Under the pieces are notes generated by a model, which was not told where the DNA came from, did not search any database, and saw only the letters and a list, made by a program, of their open reading frames with translations. 64,000 nucleotides of DNA from Azophilus sp965221465 (lineage in GTDB: Bacteria > Pseudomonadota > Gammaproteobacteria > Pseudomonadales > Azotimanducaceae). This document shows positions 53,101-60,108 of the stretch, one piece after another. The translations under genes and the position numbers were made by a program. Each line of letters begins with the position of its first letter. Position 1 is the first letter of the stretch. The stretch is from positions 4,402,001 to 4,466,000 of the forward strand of contig OZ244892.1 in assembly GCA_965221465.1 (NCBI GenBank), read 5' to 3'.

Positions 53101-53204
53101 CCGGCAAGTACCTGACGTCGGATACGTCCGGTTTCTTCCGGAACTACTTCCTGACCGAGCCGCGCATATTCGGCGCATCGCTGCGGTTCAACTTCGGCGG
53201 CTGA
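50115..53204 (+). CDS. Large TonB-dependent outer-membrane receptor
   Basis: 1029 residues, larger than most family members (about 700-850). Signal peptide GLTCAAGALGLWASLPAFAE, TonB-box-like EEVIVTAQRTEESIQDVPI, plug with FSIRGIGRLVIGTTGEAG and RVEVLRGPQGTLYGRNATGG, then the barrel with GFYSRGYKPGGFNPAIPP and the terminal strand GASLRFNFGG. The additional length lies in several long extracellular-loop insertions, such as residues around 390-480 and 600-690, rich in Pro, Ala and Gly. AGGGGGA precedes the ATG. Ligand unknown; its own strong promoter separates it from the preceding receptor. Confidence 0.93.
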   Translation: MRRATFIRPLGLTCAAGALGLWASLPAFAEEDASGIEEVIVTAQRTEESIQDVPIAVTALTGGMLEDRQVITPSDLQMNAPSVSFTPTNFGSYSFSIRGIGRLVIGTTGEAGVSSHINEIPVATNLTAIEFFDMERVEVLRGPQGTLYGRNATGGAINFVTAMPDYEDPSGFLDFEYGDYNHQRVKGMFNVPLGETAGLRVAGFKLDRDGYVENLAYGQVGTDGSTLQGIDDDVDGRDITALRATFSWDFSDRGNVWVQYSLFEEDDDRARISNQVCVRNTIPTTGCKPNEYGFESPHLGATTGGIFGGAAGALPFGVDGADRSLFAFPRPEMDSFRQTHTDFEPLYTDDEDLWLMGLTYEFDQVTLSLQGAYQDRTFVARQDYLMDVGATLNPTPLNPAGVWPTSSPATLSPGGDWTSDTCNLFDGTAGIFGGCVLDVDQSRVFAYDQADADIEYWTVEGRLQSTLEGRFNFQIGGSLYDSKSHGDYYVLANTLDLVGVFGSAALAAPPLYPTFFNNTSDPGGGALQDGWAAFGEAYFDLTDRVKLTAGLRYNEDNKEVRDTSVLFNAINANAAFGGLFGPDPIWVRTPLFLNLAGLAPPPDPKLLEFWGAEQAYAENAAMFAQGLGAIFSGDFSGIATAAQALNAIAAAIPPVAGFGETRFVTGSPSEADWTELSGRIGIDWQVNDTSMIYGFYSRGYKPGGFNPAIPPAFQATSAFTFDHEQVDAFEVGAKNTFMDGRLMLNGTFFLYDYAALQVTRIRNNSSINDNIDADIMGLEIEGLWRPEAMPGMEVDFSYGWLDTEVSGSESLDPVNRTGGNDDYILLNNIDPGSLTGVNYVARQSQITQAVVDTALAAGGALDIRNGATVQSVSYPANANGVSIPAYFSRAFLAGLGVETLDGIPVSLDGNQLPNSPEHSIRLGLAYTWQVPALSGSLTARWDYYWQDDSYAREFNSIGDQIDSWDQHNATLIYESNDGRWMLKAWVRNIGDEENVTGKYLTSDTSGFFRNYFLTEPRIFGASLRFNFGG

Positions 53205-53218
53205 GCCGTTGCGTCAGG

Positions 53219-53243
53219 CCGCCGGGGGATTCCGCCCCGGCGG
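53219..53243 (+). terminator. Terminator-like hairpin between convergent genes
   Basis: CCGCCGGGG and CCCCGGCGG pair perfectly over 9 bp with a 7-base loop, 15 bp after the receptor stop. It could serve both the receptor and the convergent opp operon. Confidence 0.5.
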
Positions 53244-53392
53244 TCTGCTTGCGACTATCCGACGGGGCCATGCCGCGGCCCGACGCCATAACATTGCCCG
53301 GGTGCAGACTGGGCTTTGCTGCTACGAGACCGGCCGGCGAAACGTAACCACGATTCGGTTCCCGCCACCGCCCGGCTTCGTTGCGGGCGGGC

Positions 53393-54385
53393 TCAGGCGT
53401 ACAGGTGGCAGGCGACCTGCCTGTCCGGATTCGAGCCATCCTTCAGCGGCAGCAGTTCGGGCGTCTGTTCCCGGCAGATATCCATGACCTTGGGGCAGCG
53501 GCCGGTGAAGCGGCAACCCGGCGGGATGTCGATGGGCGAGGGGATCTCGCCGCGAATCTGCGTGGACGTTCGTTGCCGTTCCGAGACGGGGTCCGGTTCC
53601 GGGTTGGAGCCGATCAGCACTTCCGTATACGGGTGCCTGGGCTGAAAGAAGACCGCATCGGCGGGGCCCACCTCGACCAGGCTGCCGAGGTACATCACCG
53701 CCATGCGGTCGCTGACGTAGCGCACCATCGAAAGGTCGTGGGCGATGAACAGCAGCGTCAGGCCCATCGATGACTTCAGTTCGTCGAGCAGATTGACCAC
53801 CTGGGCCTGGACCGAAACATCGAGGGCCGAGATCGGTTCGTCGCAGACCACGAACTCCGGTTCCAGTATGAGCGCCCGGGCGACGCCGATGCGCTGCCGC
53901 TGGCCACCGGAGAACTCGTGGGGATAGCGGGCCATGTGGTCTGCCTGCAGGCCGACCCGCTGCAGCCATTCGGCGCACCGGTCGCGGATCTGCCGGCTGC
54001 CGAGATCGGAATGCAGCCGCAGACCCTCGCCGACGATCTCGCCCACCGTCATGCGCGGGTTCAGCGAGGAGTAGGGGTCCTGAAATACCATCTGCATGCG
54101 CCGGGCGTAGCGTCGGAAGTCCCGAGGCCCGTAGCGTTGCGGCAGAACTTCACCCTTGAACGCGACCGTACCGCCGGTCTTGTCGTGCAGCCCGAGGATA
54201 GCCTTGCCGAAGGTCGACTTGCCGGAGCCGCTTTCGCCGACCAGCCCGACAATCTCCTGCTCGGCAATGGCAAGGCTGACATCGTCCACCGCCTGCACCT
54301 TCCGGTTGCGGCCGATGGGGAAGTGCTTGGTGACGTTGCGGGCCTCCAGCAGGCAAGCGCCGGGCCGCTCTTCGAGTTCACTCAC
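53393..54385 (-). CDS. oppF: Oligopeptide/dipeptide ABC transporter ATPase, OppF type
   Basis: 330 residues. Walker A GESGSGKST, signature FSGGQRQRIGVARAL, Walker B FVVCDEPISALDV, and the switch histidine in LLFIAHDLS. The C-terminal oligopeptide-transporter extension (CRFTGRCPKVMDIC) carries the cysteines found in OppD/OppF. It powers uptake with OppD and the membrane pair OppB/OppC. I start it at a GTG overlapping the oppD stop; another GTG five codons upstream and an ATG further up are possible. Last gene of the transporter operon. Confidence 0.9.
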   Translation of the reverse strand: MSELEERPGACLLEARNVTKHFPIGRNRKVQAVDDVSLAIAEQEIVGLVGESGSGKSTFGKAILGLHDKTGGTVAFKGEVLPQRYGPRDFRRYARRMQMVFQDPYSSLNPRMTVGEIVGEGLRLHSDLGSRQIRDRCAEWLQRVGLQADHMARYPHEFSGGQRQRIGVARALILEPEFVVCDEPISALDVSVQAQVVNLLDELKSSMGLTLLFIAHDLSMVRYVSDRMAVMYLGSLVEVGPADAVFFQPRHPYTEVLIGSNPEPDPVSERQRTSTQIRGEIPSPIDIPPGCRFTGRCPKVMDICREQTPELLPLKDGSNPDRQVACHLYA

Positions 54386-55427
54386 GTTCCTGGTTTTCAC
54401 CTCGTTCGTTTCGGTAATGGATGCCGGCTGCCTGCTGCCCCGCTTGCGGGTGGTGCAGCCAGCAGCGGGCATGGTGCGAGGGCGACAGGTCGAAGGGGTC
54501 GGGGTCGTGCGGGCCGCAAACTTTCATGGCATAAGGGCAGCGGGCGCCGTAGGCACAACCGTCCGGGGGGTCGAACAGGTCAGGCGGGCTGCCGTCTATG
54601 GGTGTCAGCACCTGTTCGGCGTCCGGGTTGTTGGTGGGCATGGCGGCGCTCAATCCCAGGGTGTAGGGGTGGGCAGACCGATAGAACACCTCGTCGACTG
54701 ACCCGTGCTCGACAATCTGCCCGGCATACATGACAGCGACCCGGTCCGCCATGCGCGCCACCACGCCGAGGTCGTGGGTAATGAGCACGATGGCCATGCC
54801 GTTCTGCCGCTGCAGGTCGCGCAGCAGGTCGAGAATCTGCGCCTGAATGGTGACATCGAGGGCGGTGGAGGGTTCGTCGGCAATCAGAACGGCGGGTTCG
54901 CAGGCAATGGCCATGGCGATCATCGACCGTTGCAGCATGCCCCCGGAAAACTCGAACGGGTATTGCGTCGCCCGTTTCTCCGCCTCCGGGATGCGGGTCA
55001 TCGCCAGCAGTTCCACCGCCCTGGCCAGTGCCTGCCGCTTCGAATGGCCCCGGTGCACCTGCAGCGTCTCGGCGATCTGGGCGCCGATGGTCATGGTGGG
55101 GTTCAGCGATGTCATCGGGTCCTGGAAGATCATGCCGATCCGCGCGCCCCGAATGCTCGTGCCGTCGATGTGGGTGCGCCCGAGAATCTCCGCACCGTCC
55201 AGCTTCGCGGACCCGGACGTGATGCGACCCGGCGGCATCGGGATCAACCCCATCATGCTCTGCACCGTCACCGACTTGCCGCAGCCGGATTCCCCGACGA
55301 TCGCCAGCGTCCTGCCCGCATCCACGGAGAAATCGACCCCGCGCACCGCCTGCACCACACCACCGTAGGTATCGAACTCGACTTCGAGGTCGGAGACTTC
55401 CAGTAGTTCAGGCACTTTGCGGGTCAC
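54378..55427 (-). CDS. oppD: Oligopeptide/dipeptide ABC transporter ATPase, OppD type
   Basis: 349 residues. Walker A GESGCGKS, signature EFSGGMLQRSMIAMAIACEP, Walker B VLIADEPSTALDV, switch LITHDLGV. C-terminal extension with CAYGARCPYAMKVC. Start at GTG is plausible but has no ribosome-binding site; a GTG four codons in is an alternative. It now begins 281 bp after the defence cassette, while its natural upstream neighbour oppC ends 3.3 kb further on, so its expression probably depends on cassette transcription or an unrecognised promoter. Confidence 0.9.
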   Translation of the reverse strand: MTRKVPELLEVSDLEVEFDTYGGVVQAVRGVDFSVDAGRTLAIVGESGCGKSVTVQSMMGLIPMPPGRITSGSAKLDGAEILGRTHIDGTSIRGARIGMIFQDPMTSLNPTMTIGAQIAETLQVHRGHSKRQALARAVELLAMTRIPEAEKRATQYPFEFSGGMLQRSMIAMAIACEPAVLIADEPSTALDVTIQAQILDLLRDLQRQNGMAIVLITHDLGVVARMADRVAVMYAGQIVEHGSVDEVFYRSAHPYTLGLSAAMPTNNPDAEQVLTPIDGSPPDLFDPPDGCAYGARCPYAMKVCGPHDPDPFDLSPSHHARCWLHHPQAGQQAAGIHYRNERGENQERE

Positions 55428-55707
55428 GGAGAGCTTTGACAGGACAAGAGTAAATCAAAAGCGGGGCGCGGAATACGGTCCTGCGGTATGGTCTGTAAGC
55501 GCAACGACTCCGACGATTCCATTGTCAAGGAAGTTGGTGGGCCGCACCAGGAAAATGCAGTCTCTGAACGCTGGGGCGTCGCCCCGTTCCCGTAATCGTG
55601 ACGACGACCCCGGCGCTGTAGCCGATATGCAGGACGATGCTCTCACCCTGATCGTGCGACTGGGACGAGTTCTAATTCGTTGCCGCCTGGCGTGCCAACT
55701 CCACCGC

Positions 55708-56121
55708 TCACGGATTGAGCGCAGGTGCAATCCTGTCAGCCCACTCCCGGCCGGCCTGCAAGTCGCTCTCGGTCACCCTGAAACGGTCCCGAAAGACGAT
55801 CTGCGACACCCGCTTGCGTGTTCCCTCGGGGGAGTGCTCGTATCCGATCACCCATCGGAAGATACTGCCGACCGTCATGCGCGCGGCATCGAATTCGGAG
55901 ATTTCGCCCATGGGAACGATGGCCTCCTCGCTTTCGTGCGTACAGCCGGCAGTGAGATCGACCAGCCTTGCTACGAATTCGTCTTCGCCGATTTCGACGA
56001 CGTACCCTTCCCACTCCTGAAGTGCAAGCAACGTGACCGTGCCCGGCAACGAAACGACCGGGCGGCCGCTACCAATCGAGGCATGCCGGTCGGTAGAGTC
56101 GGACCGATTCTCGCTTGCCAT
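55708..56121 (-). CDS. Unassigned third gene of the Septu-like cassette
   Basis: 137 residues, soluble, no signal or membrane segment. The central part alternates strand-like and acidic segments (PGTVTLLALQEWEGYVVEIG, EDEFVARLVDLTAG, EEAIVPMGEISEFDAARM). The C-terminal half ends SQIVFRDRFRVTESDLQAGR. It looks like a small beta-rich domain with a helical tail. I do not recognise a family. It starts 14 bp after the ptuB stop in the same direction, so it is probably in the same transcript and may modulate the nuclease or act as an immunity or regulatory partner. The 280 bp beyond its stop hold no gene I can support. Confidence 0.65.
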   Translation of the reverse strand: MASENRSDSTDRHASIGSGRPVVSLPGTVTLLALQEWEGYVVEIGEDEFVARLVDLTAGCTHESEEAIVPMGEISEFDAARMTVGSIFRWVIGYEHSPEGTRKRVSQIVFRDRFRVTESDLQAGREWADRIAPALNP

Positions 56122-56135
56122 GGTCACAATTGGGT

Positions 56136-56885
56136 TCAAATCCACGCTCGCGGCGGTGCCGCCAGAATCTCTTCGGCTATCGGGTCGAAATACGAACGGC
56201 TTGTGCTGAAAAATCTGGACAGGCGGCCGTCCGCCTCTGGAAGGAGTTCCATGCGTGCGGCTTCCTGCATCACCCGATTGTCTTCGAAATAGGCCTGCCA
56301 GTTGTCGCTGAGTGCACGCCAGCGCTTTTCCCGTGCGAGACGCAATCGCTCGACGTTCAAGCCCAGCAGGTCGATGGTCTTTGCTACCTTGCCAGGATCG
56401 AATGCAGCACTTGTGCAAGCTGCGTTGTCGGCCGCAATCCGGCCGTCGAACCGCACGCGGGTCAGTGCCGGCAGTGCCGGCAGCATCCTCGGGTCGACGA
56501 AGTCGGGGCTCGCCGCATCTTGCTTGGCTTCCCCGCAACTGCGGTTGCGTCTTGGAGATTTCCGCCATCGCGCATCGTCGTCGGTTTGCCAGGTTCCGCC
56601 CTTGCAGCATGCGATCATGTTCGTTGTGTCAAGCGACTTGGCAGCACCTAGTGCGCGGTCGCTCCGCGGAATGACGTGCTCGACTTGCCTGTCCTGGTCG
56701 GTAATGTCGATTTCGCAGTATCCGCAAAGGCCGTGTTGGATATCCTCGAGGGCAGACACCAGTTCGCGATAGGCCGCGCCGGCCCGATGGCTGCGAAAAC
56801 CCTCCCAATCGGCGCGTTCGCCGTCGCAGTCGATATAGTCGACAAGACCGGCGGTTGGCTCGTTCAGCGCCCGGATACGCTTCAC
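56136..56885 (-). CDS. ptuB: Septu-like HNH endonuclease PtuB
   Basis: 249 residues. The zinc/HNH core is CGYC (54-57), EHVIPRS with E69 and H70, N89 in TTNMIACC and C93/C94, with a later SCGEAKQD. This is the TIGR02646-type HNH nuclease found beside RecF/OLD-like ATPases in Septu and in some retron systems. It is expected to cleave DNA or RNA on infection once licensed by PtuA. The GTG start overlaps the ptuA stop (GTGA). No reverse transcriptase or retron RNA is seen nearby, which favours Septu over a retron. Confidence 0.78.
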   Translation of the reverse strand: MKRIRALNEPTAGLVDYIDCDGERADWEGFRSHRAGAAYRELVSALEDIQHGLCGYCEIDITDQDRQVEHVIPRSDRALGAAKSLDTTNMIACCKGGTWQTDDDARWRKSPRRNRSCGEAKQDAASPDFVDPRMLPALPALTRVRFDGRIAADNAACTSAAFDPGKVAKTIDLLGLNVERLRLAREKRWRALSDNWQAYFEDNRVMQEAARMELLPEADGRLSRFFSTSRSYFDPIAEEILAAPPRAWI

Positions 56886-58159
56886 TGGGACTGCCCCATG
56901 TTCTTGAGCAGATTGCGACGCCTGATCTCGACATCGGCCCGGTCGAGCGCGGGGTCGAGAGGCGACAATTGGTCCAGATTCTGCCGAATGTCGACAGCCG
57001 CCGGAGACTCGCCCTTGCCATCCGCTACAAGATCCGTGTATTCCGCCAGCTTTTTTGCGAAATCGTTGCCGCCCGGCCGTTCGTCCACCCCCATTACTGT
57101 CGCAAGCACATCGCCCGCTTCGGCGCCATAGGTCGGGGCGGAAGCCGGCTCCGCGACGATGCCGCCATGCTTCCGCCGAAGCTCCAATACATGTTCCGGT
57201 TTGACGGTGGTCAATACCTGCGGGCTATGCGTGGAGACGATGAACTGTGTCCGAGGAAAGGTTCTCGCGAGGTCTGCCAGGACCCTCTGCTGCCACGAAG
57301 GATGCAGATGCAACTCGATCTCGTCGATCAGCACGACCGCTTCCGACCCCAGAGGGTCGTCGAGATGGGGATTCCCCTGAGCCATCCGTCGCGCCAGGTC
57401 GGCCGCCAAGGCGAGCATGATCCTGTAACCGCCGCTCAATTGATCGATGGAGAGTTCTTCCCGATTGCCTTCGTCCGGTTGCACGGAAACCACGAAACGA
57501 AGCGGACTGAGTTCGGTTCGCGGGCTGGACACGCCGGGTAGCATTGTTTCGATGGCTCTGCGCACGGCCCTTAAATCCTGCAACTCATGGCTGAAGTCTT
57601 GACGTTCCTTTTGCTCCCTCAACTCCTGGTTTTCCTTGGCGTAGAACCAATTGAAGAAGTCCCGAAAGTCAGTCCGGGCAGACAACGCGCCTTGCAGCGC
57701 TGCATAGCGTGGAAACTCGGTCCTGAACCCCCGGCGGCGCTGGGGTTGTTCGAAAACAGCCCGGTCGGTGTCGTAATAGGCCACGATGGGCAGGTCCAGC
57801 GGTCTTTTCCCCTCCCGGTCCGCAGACACGATCGCGTCCATCGCTTCCTTCAACTCCCTGCGGGCGGGAGTTCCGCGCGGCCTCTCCATGCGAAAGCGCA
57901 GGTCCCACGCGACGCCGTTAACGGCCGTTACGGCGACCCTCAACGGCAGTTGGTCGCGAGTGTCTGATTCGCGAAATCCGATGCCCGTCACATCCGGCAG
58001 GAGCTTGGGAATGCTCCCGAGACCCGTCGCAATCGCACTCAGTACGCTGGTCTTGCCATGCGCGTTGTCTCCATGCAGCACGATCAGGTCGGGATTCAGC
58101 GGCAGATCGAGTTTCTCGATCGCGCGATAATTCTCGATCTCCACACGCGCCAGTTTCAT
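56882..58159 (-). CDS. ptuA: Septu-like ATPase PtuA
   Basis: 425 residues of the RecF/OLD-like ABC-type ATPase group. It opens MKLARVEIENYRAIEKL. Walker A GDNAHGKT is at 30-37, signature LSGGYRIMLALAADLA, Walker B VVLIDEIELHLHPSWQQ and the switch FIVSTHSPQVL. The middle region (GFRTEFPRYAALQGALSART) and the C-terminal tail are the parts expected to hold PtuB. PtuA senses infection and controls the nuclease. The ATG shown starts exactly where the fold begins; the frame stays open 141 bases upstream without homology. Intact, no frameshift. Confidence 0.8.
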   Translation of the reverse strand: MKLARVEIENYRAIEKLDLPLNPDLIVLHGDNAHGKTSVLSAIATGLGSIPKLLPDVTGIGFRESDTRDQLPLRVAVTAVNGVAWDLRFRMERPRGTPARRELKEAMDAIVSADREGKRPLDLPIVAYYDTDRAVFEQPQRRRGFRTEFPRYAALQGALSARTDFRDFFNWFYAKENQELREQKERQDFSHELQDLRAVRRAIETMLPGVSSPRTELSPLRFVVSVQPDEGNREELSIDQLSGGYRIMLALAADLARRMAQGNPHLDDPLGSEAVVLIDEIELHLHPSWQQRVLADLARTFPRTQFIVSTHSPQVLTTVKPEHVLELRRKHGGIVAEPASAPTYGAEAGDVLATVMGVDERPGGNDFAKKLAEYTDLVADGKGESPAAVDIRQNLDQLSPLDPALDRADVEIRRRNLLKNMGQSQ

Positions 58160-58214
58160 GATCGCCGTCCCGCGGTCCTGGGCAGCGTCAACAACATCCG
58201 CAATGCAAGCACGG

Positions 58215-58337
58215 TCATCTGCCCCTTTTTGGTGGTGTCCTGTCGCGCAGATAGGCGGGCGAATCAGCCTCTGACACCGCACCGGCCAACACATCCGCAC
58301 GCGGGCGGCAGGAATCGAATATCGTGGGGACGGTCAT
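58215..58337 (-). pseudogene. N-terminal stub resembling a DUF499-type ATPase
   Basis: An ATG opens MTVPTIFDSCRPRADVLAGA then VSEADSPAYLRD, and the frame stops after 40 codons. The first 26 residues resemble what I know of the start of DUF499-family ATPases (TIFDTCxPRxDVLxG, SxADFAADL), proteins of other defence-type loci. The similarity breaks off after SEAD. It sits between a good promoter and ptuA, so ptuA may now use the expression signals of the lost gene. From memory, not a search. Confidence 0.45.
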
Positions 58338-58375
58338 CGCTCGCTTTCAAATTCTCGGTACGGGCGCGGCGTTGG

Positions 58376-58405
58376 AGTATGCGCAGGATCGCGCGCCCCG
58401 GTCAA
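58376..58405 (-). promoter_or_regulatory. Candidate promoter of the Septu-like cassette
   Basis: On the minus strand TTGACC (5 of 6), 18 bases, CATACT (4 of 6), about 32 bp upstream of the DUF499-like stub and 210 bp upstream of ptuA. Confidence 0.45.
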
Positions 58406-58581
58406 TCTGGGGAAAAGTCTGGAAAGCGGCGTCGCTCTGCGTCGGCGAAGCTCCCGCCCTGCTCGATGACAATTTGGCGTGAGGTTCCCGGCGTTCGTTT
58501 CGTCACATGGACAATACCGATCGCTTCTGGTCGTTCTGCTGACCGTTTCGAACTGTTGATCGTCTCATCCGGGGCGCCCAT
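58402..58581 (-). CDS. Possible 59-residue open frame upstream of the cassette
   Basis: From ATG: MGAPDETINSSKRSAERPEA then IGIVHVTKRTPGTSRQIVIE and GGSFADAERRRFPDFSPD. Codon choice looks more coding-like than the other frames, yet I recognise no family and it overlaps the predicted -35 box. The 571-bp gap between ptuA and oppC holds this frame, the DUF499-like stub and a further 150 bp of less GC-rich sequence with nothing identifiable. Confidence 0.3.
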   Translation of the reverse strand: MGAPDETINSSKRSAERPEAIGIVHVTKRTPGTSRQIVIEQGGSFADAERRRFPDFSPD

Positions 58582-58730
58582 TCAGACCGGCAATTGATGG
58601 CAGGATTCTCCTCAATCCGTGAGGAAGTGCTCATTGGCAACTGTCTGACGGATCGTCGTGCCAATCAATTTGCGCAACTCACCTTAGCCATTGCGGAAGC
58701 ACTCGGGAAATCGGGGATTCGTGTATACGC

Positions 58731-60104
58731 TCATTCGGCCCCCCGCATCCGCGCATCGAGGGCATCGCGCAGACCGTCGCCGAGCAGGTTGAAGGCGAGC
58801 ACGGTGATGCTGATGAACAGGGCCGGGAAGATCAGTTCGTGGGGATAGGTGAGCATGGTCTTGATGCCCTCGTTGCACATGCTGCCCCAGGAGGCCTCCG
58901 GCGGCGCCACCCCCATGCCGATGAAGGACAGGAATGCCTCGGTGAAGATGGCGCTCGGCACCGCGAACGTCAGGGTGACCAGGATGACACCCATGGTGTT
59001 GGGGATCATGTGACGCAGCACCAGGTAGCCGGTGCCGGCGCCGAGCAGGCGGGAGGCGCTGACGTAGCCCTCTTCCCGAATCTGCAGGATCTGGCCGCGC
59101 ACCAGCCGAGCGGTGGCCGGCCAGCCCAGCAACACCAGGGCGATCACCAGGGGCGCGATGCCCGATTCGCCCGGCTGCACGCCCGAGGCGACGCGGATGA
59201 GGATCATGAACAGCAGAAACGGCAGTGCCACCACGAAATCCGAGAAGCGCATGAGCAACTGGTCTGCCCAACCGCCGAAAAAGCCGGCGGTGGCGCCGTA
59301 GACGACACCGAACAGGATGTACAGGATCGGCGCCAGGATGCCGATGAAAAGCGACACCCGGGCCCCCGACATCAACCTTGCGAGCATGTCGCGGCCGAGG
59401 TAATCGGTGCCGAGCGGGTGAAAGGAGAGTTCCACGCTGTCGCCTTCGCGCAATTCTGCGCCTTCCGGAATCAGCCCTCTGGCGGCCGCTTCTTCCAGGG
59501 TGATCACCCGTTCCACGTCGACCTCGATGGTCTGGTGGGGGCCCGTCGGCCGGCCGTCGGCGTCGAGTTGCACCACGGAGTAGAAATAGTTTCGGGGCTT
59601 CAGGTCCAGGCGGTCTTCGAAGGCGGCCTCGTTCGCATTGAAGATGTCGAACAGGGGCAGGCCGAAAGCCTTCTCTTCGCCGATGGGGAAGAGGTTCCGG
59701 TAGACGCGGTAGCCGTGGGCGTCCGGCACCGGCGTCCAGATCAGCCGAACCGCCTGGGTGGTCGCCGGTTCCGCGAGCCGCAGACCGCTGCCGGGTTGCG
59801 CTGCGGTGGAACCGTCCCAGGGTGCATGGGGCGCGACGACGGTGGCCCGGGCAGCCGGCCCCGGCGCCCGGCTGATCTGGTCGACGTCTTGCAATTGGGG
59901 GTCGACCGTCCAGACCCATGGGCCGGCAACGGTGAACACCAGCAGCGTAACGATGAGGTACAGCGAGAACAGTGCCCGCCGGTTGCTTTTCAGACGGACC
60001 CAGGCATCCTGCCAGTAGGAGAGCGACGGTCGGGTAATGACCTGAACGGCCTGGCCGCTGCGGGCGGCTTCGAAATCGCGGGCAGAGAAAGTCGGCTCGC
60101 TCAA
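58731..60104 (-). CDS. oppC: Oligopeptide ABC transporter permease OppC with a large periplasmic insertion
   Basis: 457 residues against about 300 usual. Helix 1 (ALFSLYLIVTLLVFTVAGPW) is followed by some 170 residues before the standard HPLGTDYLGRDMLARL block and the permease core with the loop ASRLLGAGTGYLVLRHMIPN. The insert contains LIWTPVPDAHGYRVYRN and YFYSVVQLDADGRPTG, which look like strands of a fibronectin type III fold. The start is TTG, seven bases after GGAG in the end of oppB; an ATG inside oppB would add 19 residues. The operon is broken right after this gene. Confidence 0.85.
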   Translation of the reverse strand: MSEPTFSARDFEAARSGQAVQVITRPSLSYWQDAWVRLKSNRRALFSLYLIVTLLVFTVAGPWVWTVDPQLQDVDQISRAPGPAARATVVAPHAPWDGSTAAQPGSGLRLAEPATTQAVRLIWTPVPDAHGYRVYRNLFPIGEEKAFGLPLFDIFNANEAAFEDRLDLKPRNYFYSVVQLDADGRPTGPHQTIEVDVERVITLEEAAARGLIPEGAELREGDSVELSFHPLGTDYLGRDMLARLMSGARVSLFIGILAPILYILFGVVYGATAGFFGGWADQLLMRFSDFVVALPFLLFMILIRVASGVQPGESGIAPLVIALVLLGWPATARLVRGQILQIREEGYVSASRLLGAGTGYLVLRHMIPNTMGVILVTLTFAVPSAIFTEAFLSFIGMGVAPPEASWGSMCNEGIKTMLTYPHELIFPALFISITVLAFNLLGDGLRDALDARMRGAE

Positions 60105-60108
60105 TGCC

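Noticed and set aside
56136..58159. Retron with an HNH/ATPase effector
   Set aside because: No reverse transcriptase gene or msr/msd-like inverted repeats within the cassette or its flanks.
58684..58731. A 16-codon frame overlapping the oppC stop (MSVYTNPRFPECFRNG) as a remnant of the original oppD start
   Set aside because: It has no resemblance to OppD N-termini, and oppD itself is complete downstream.
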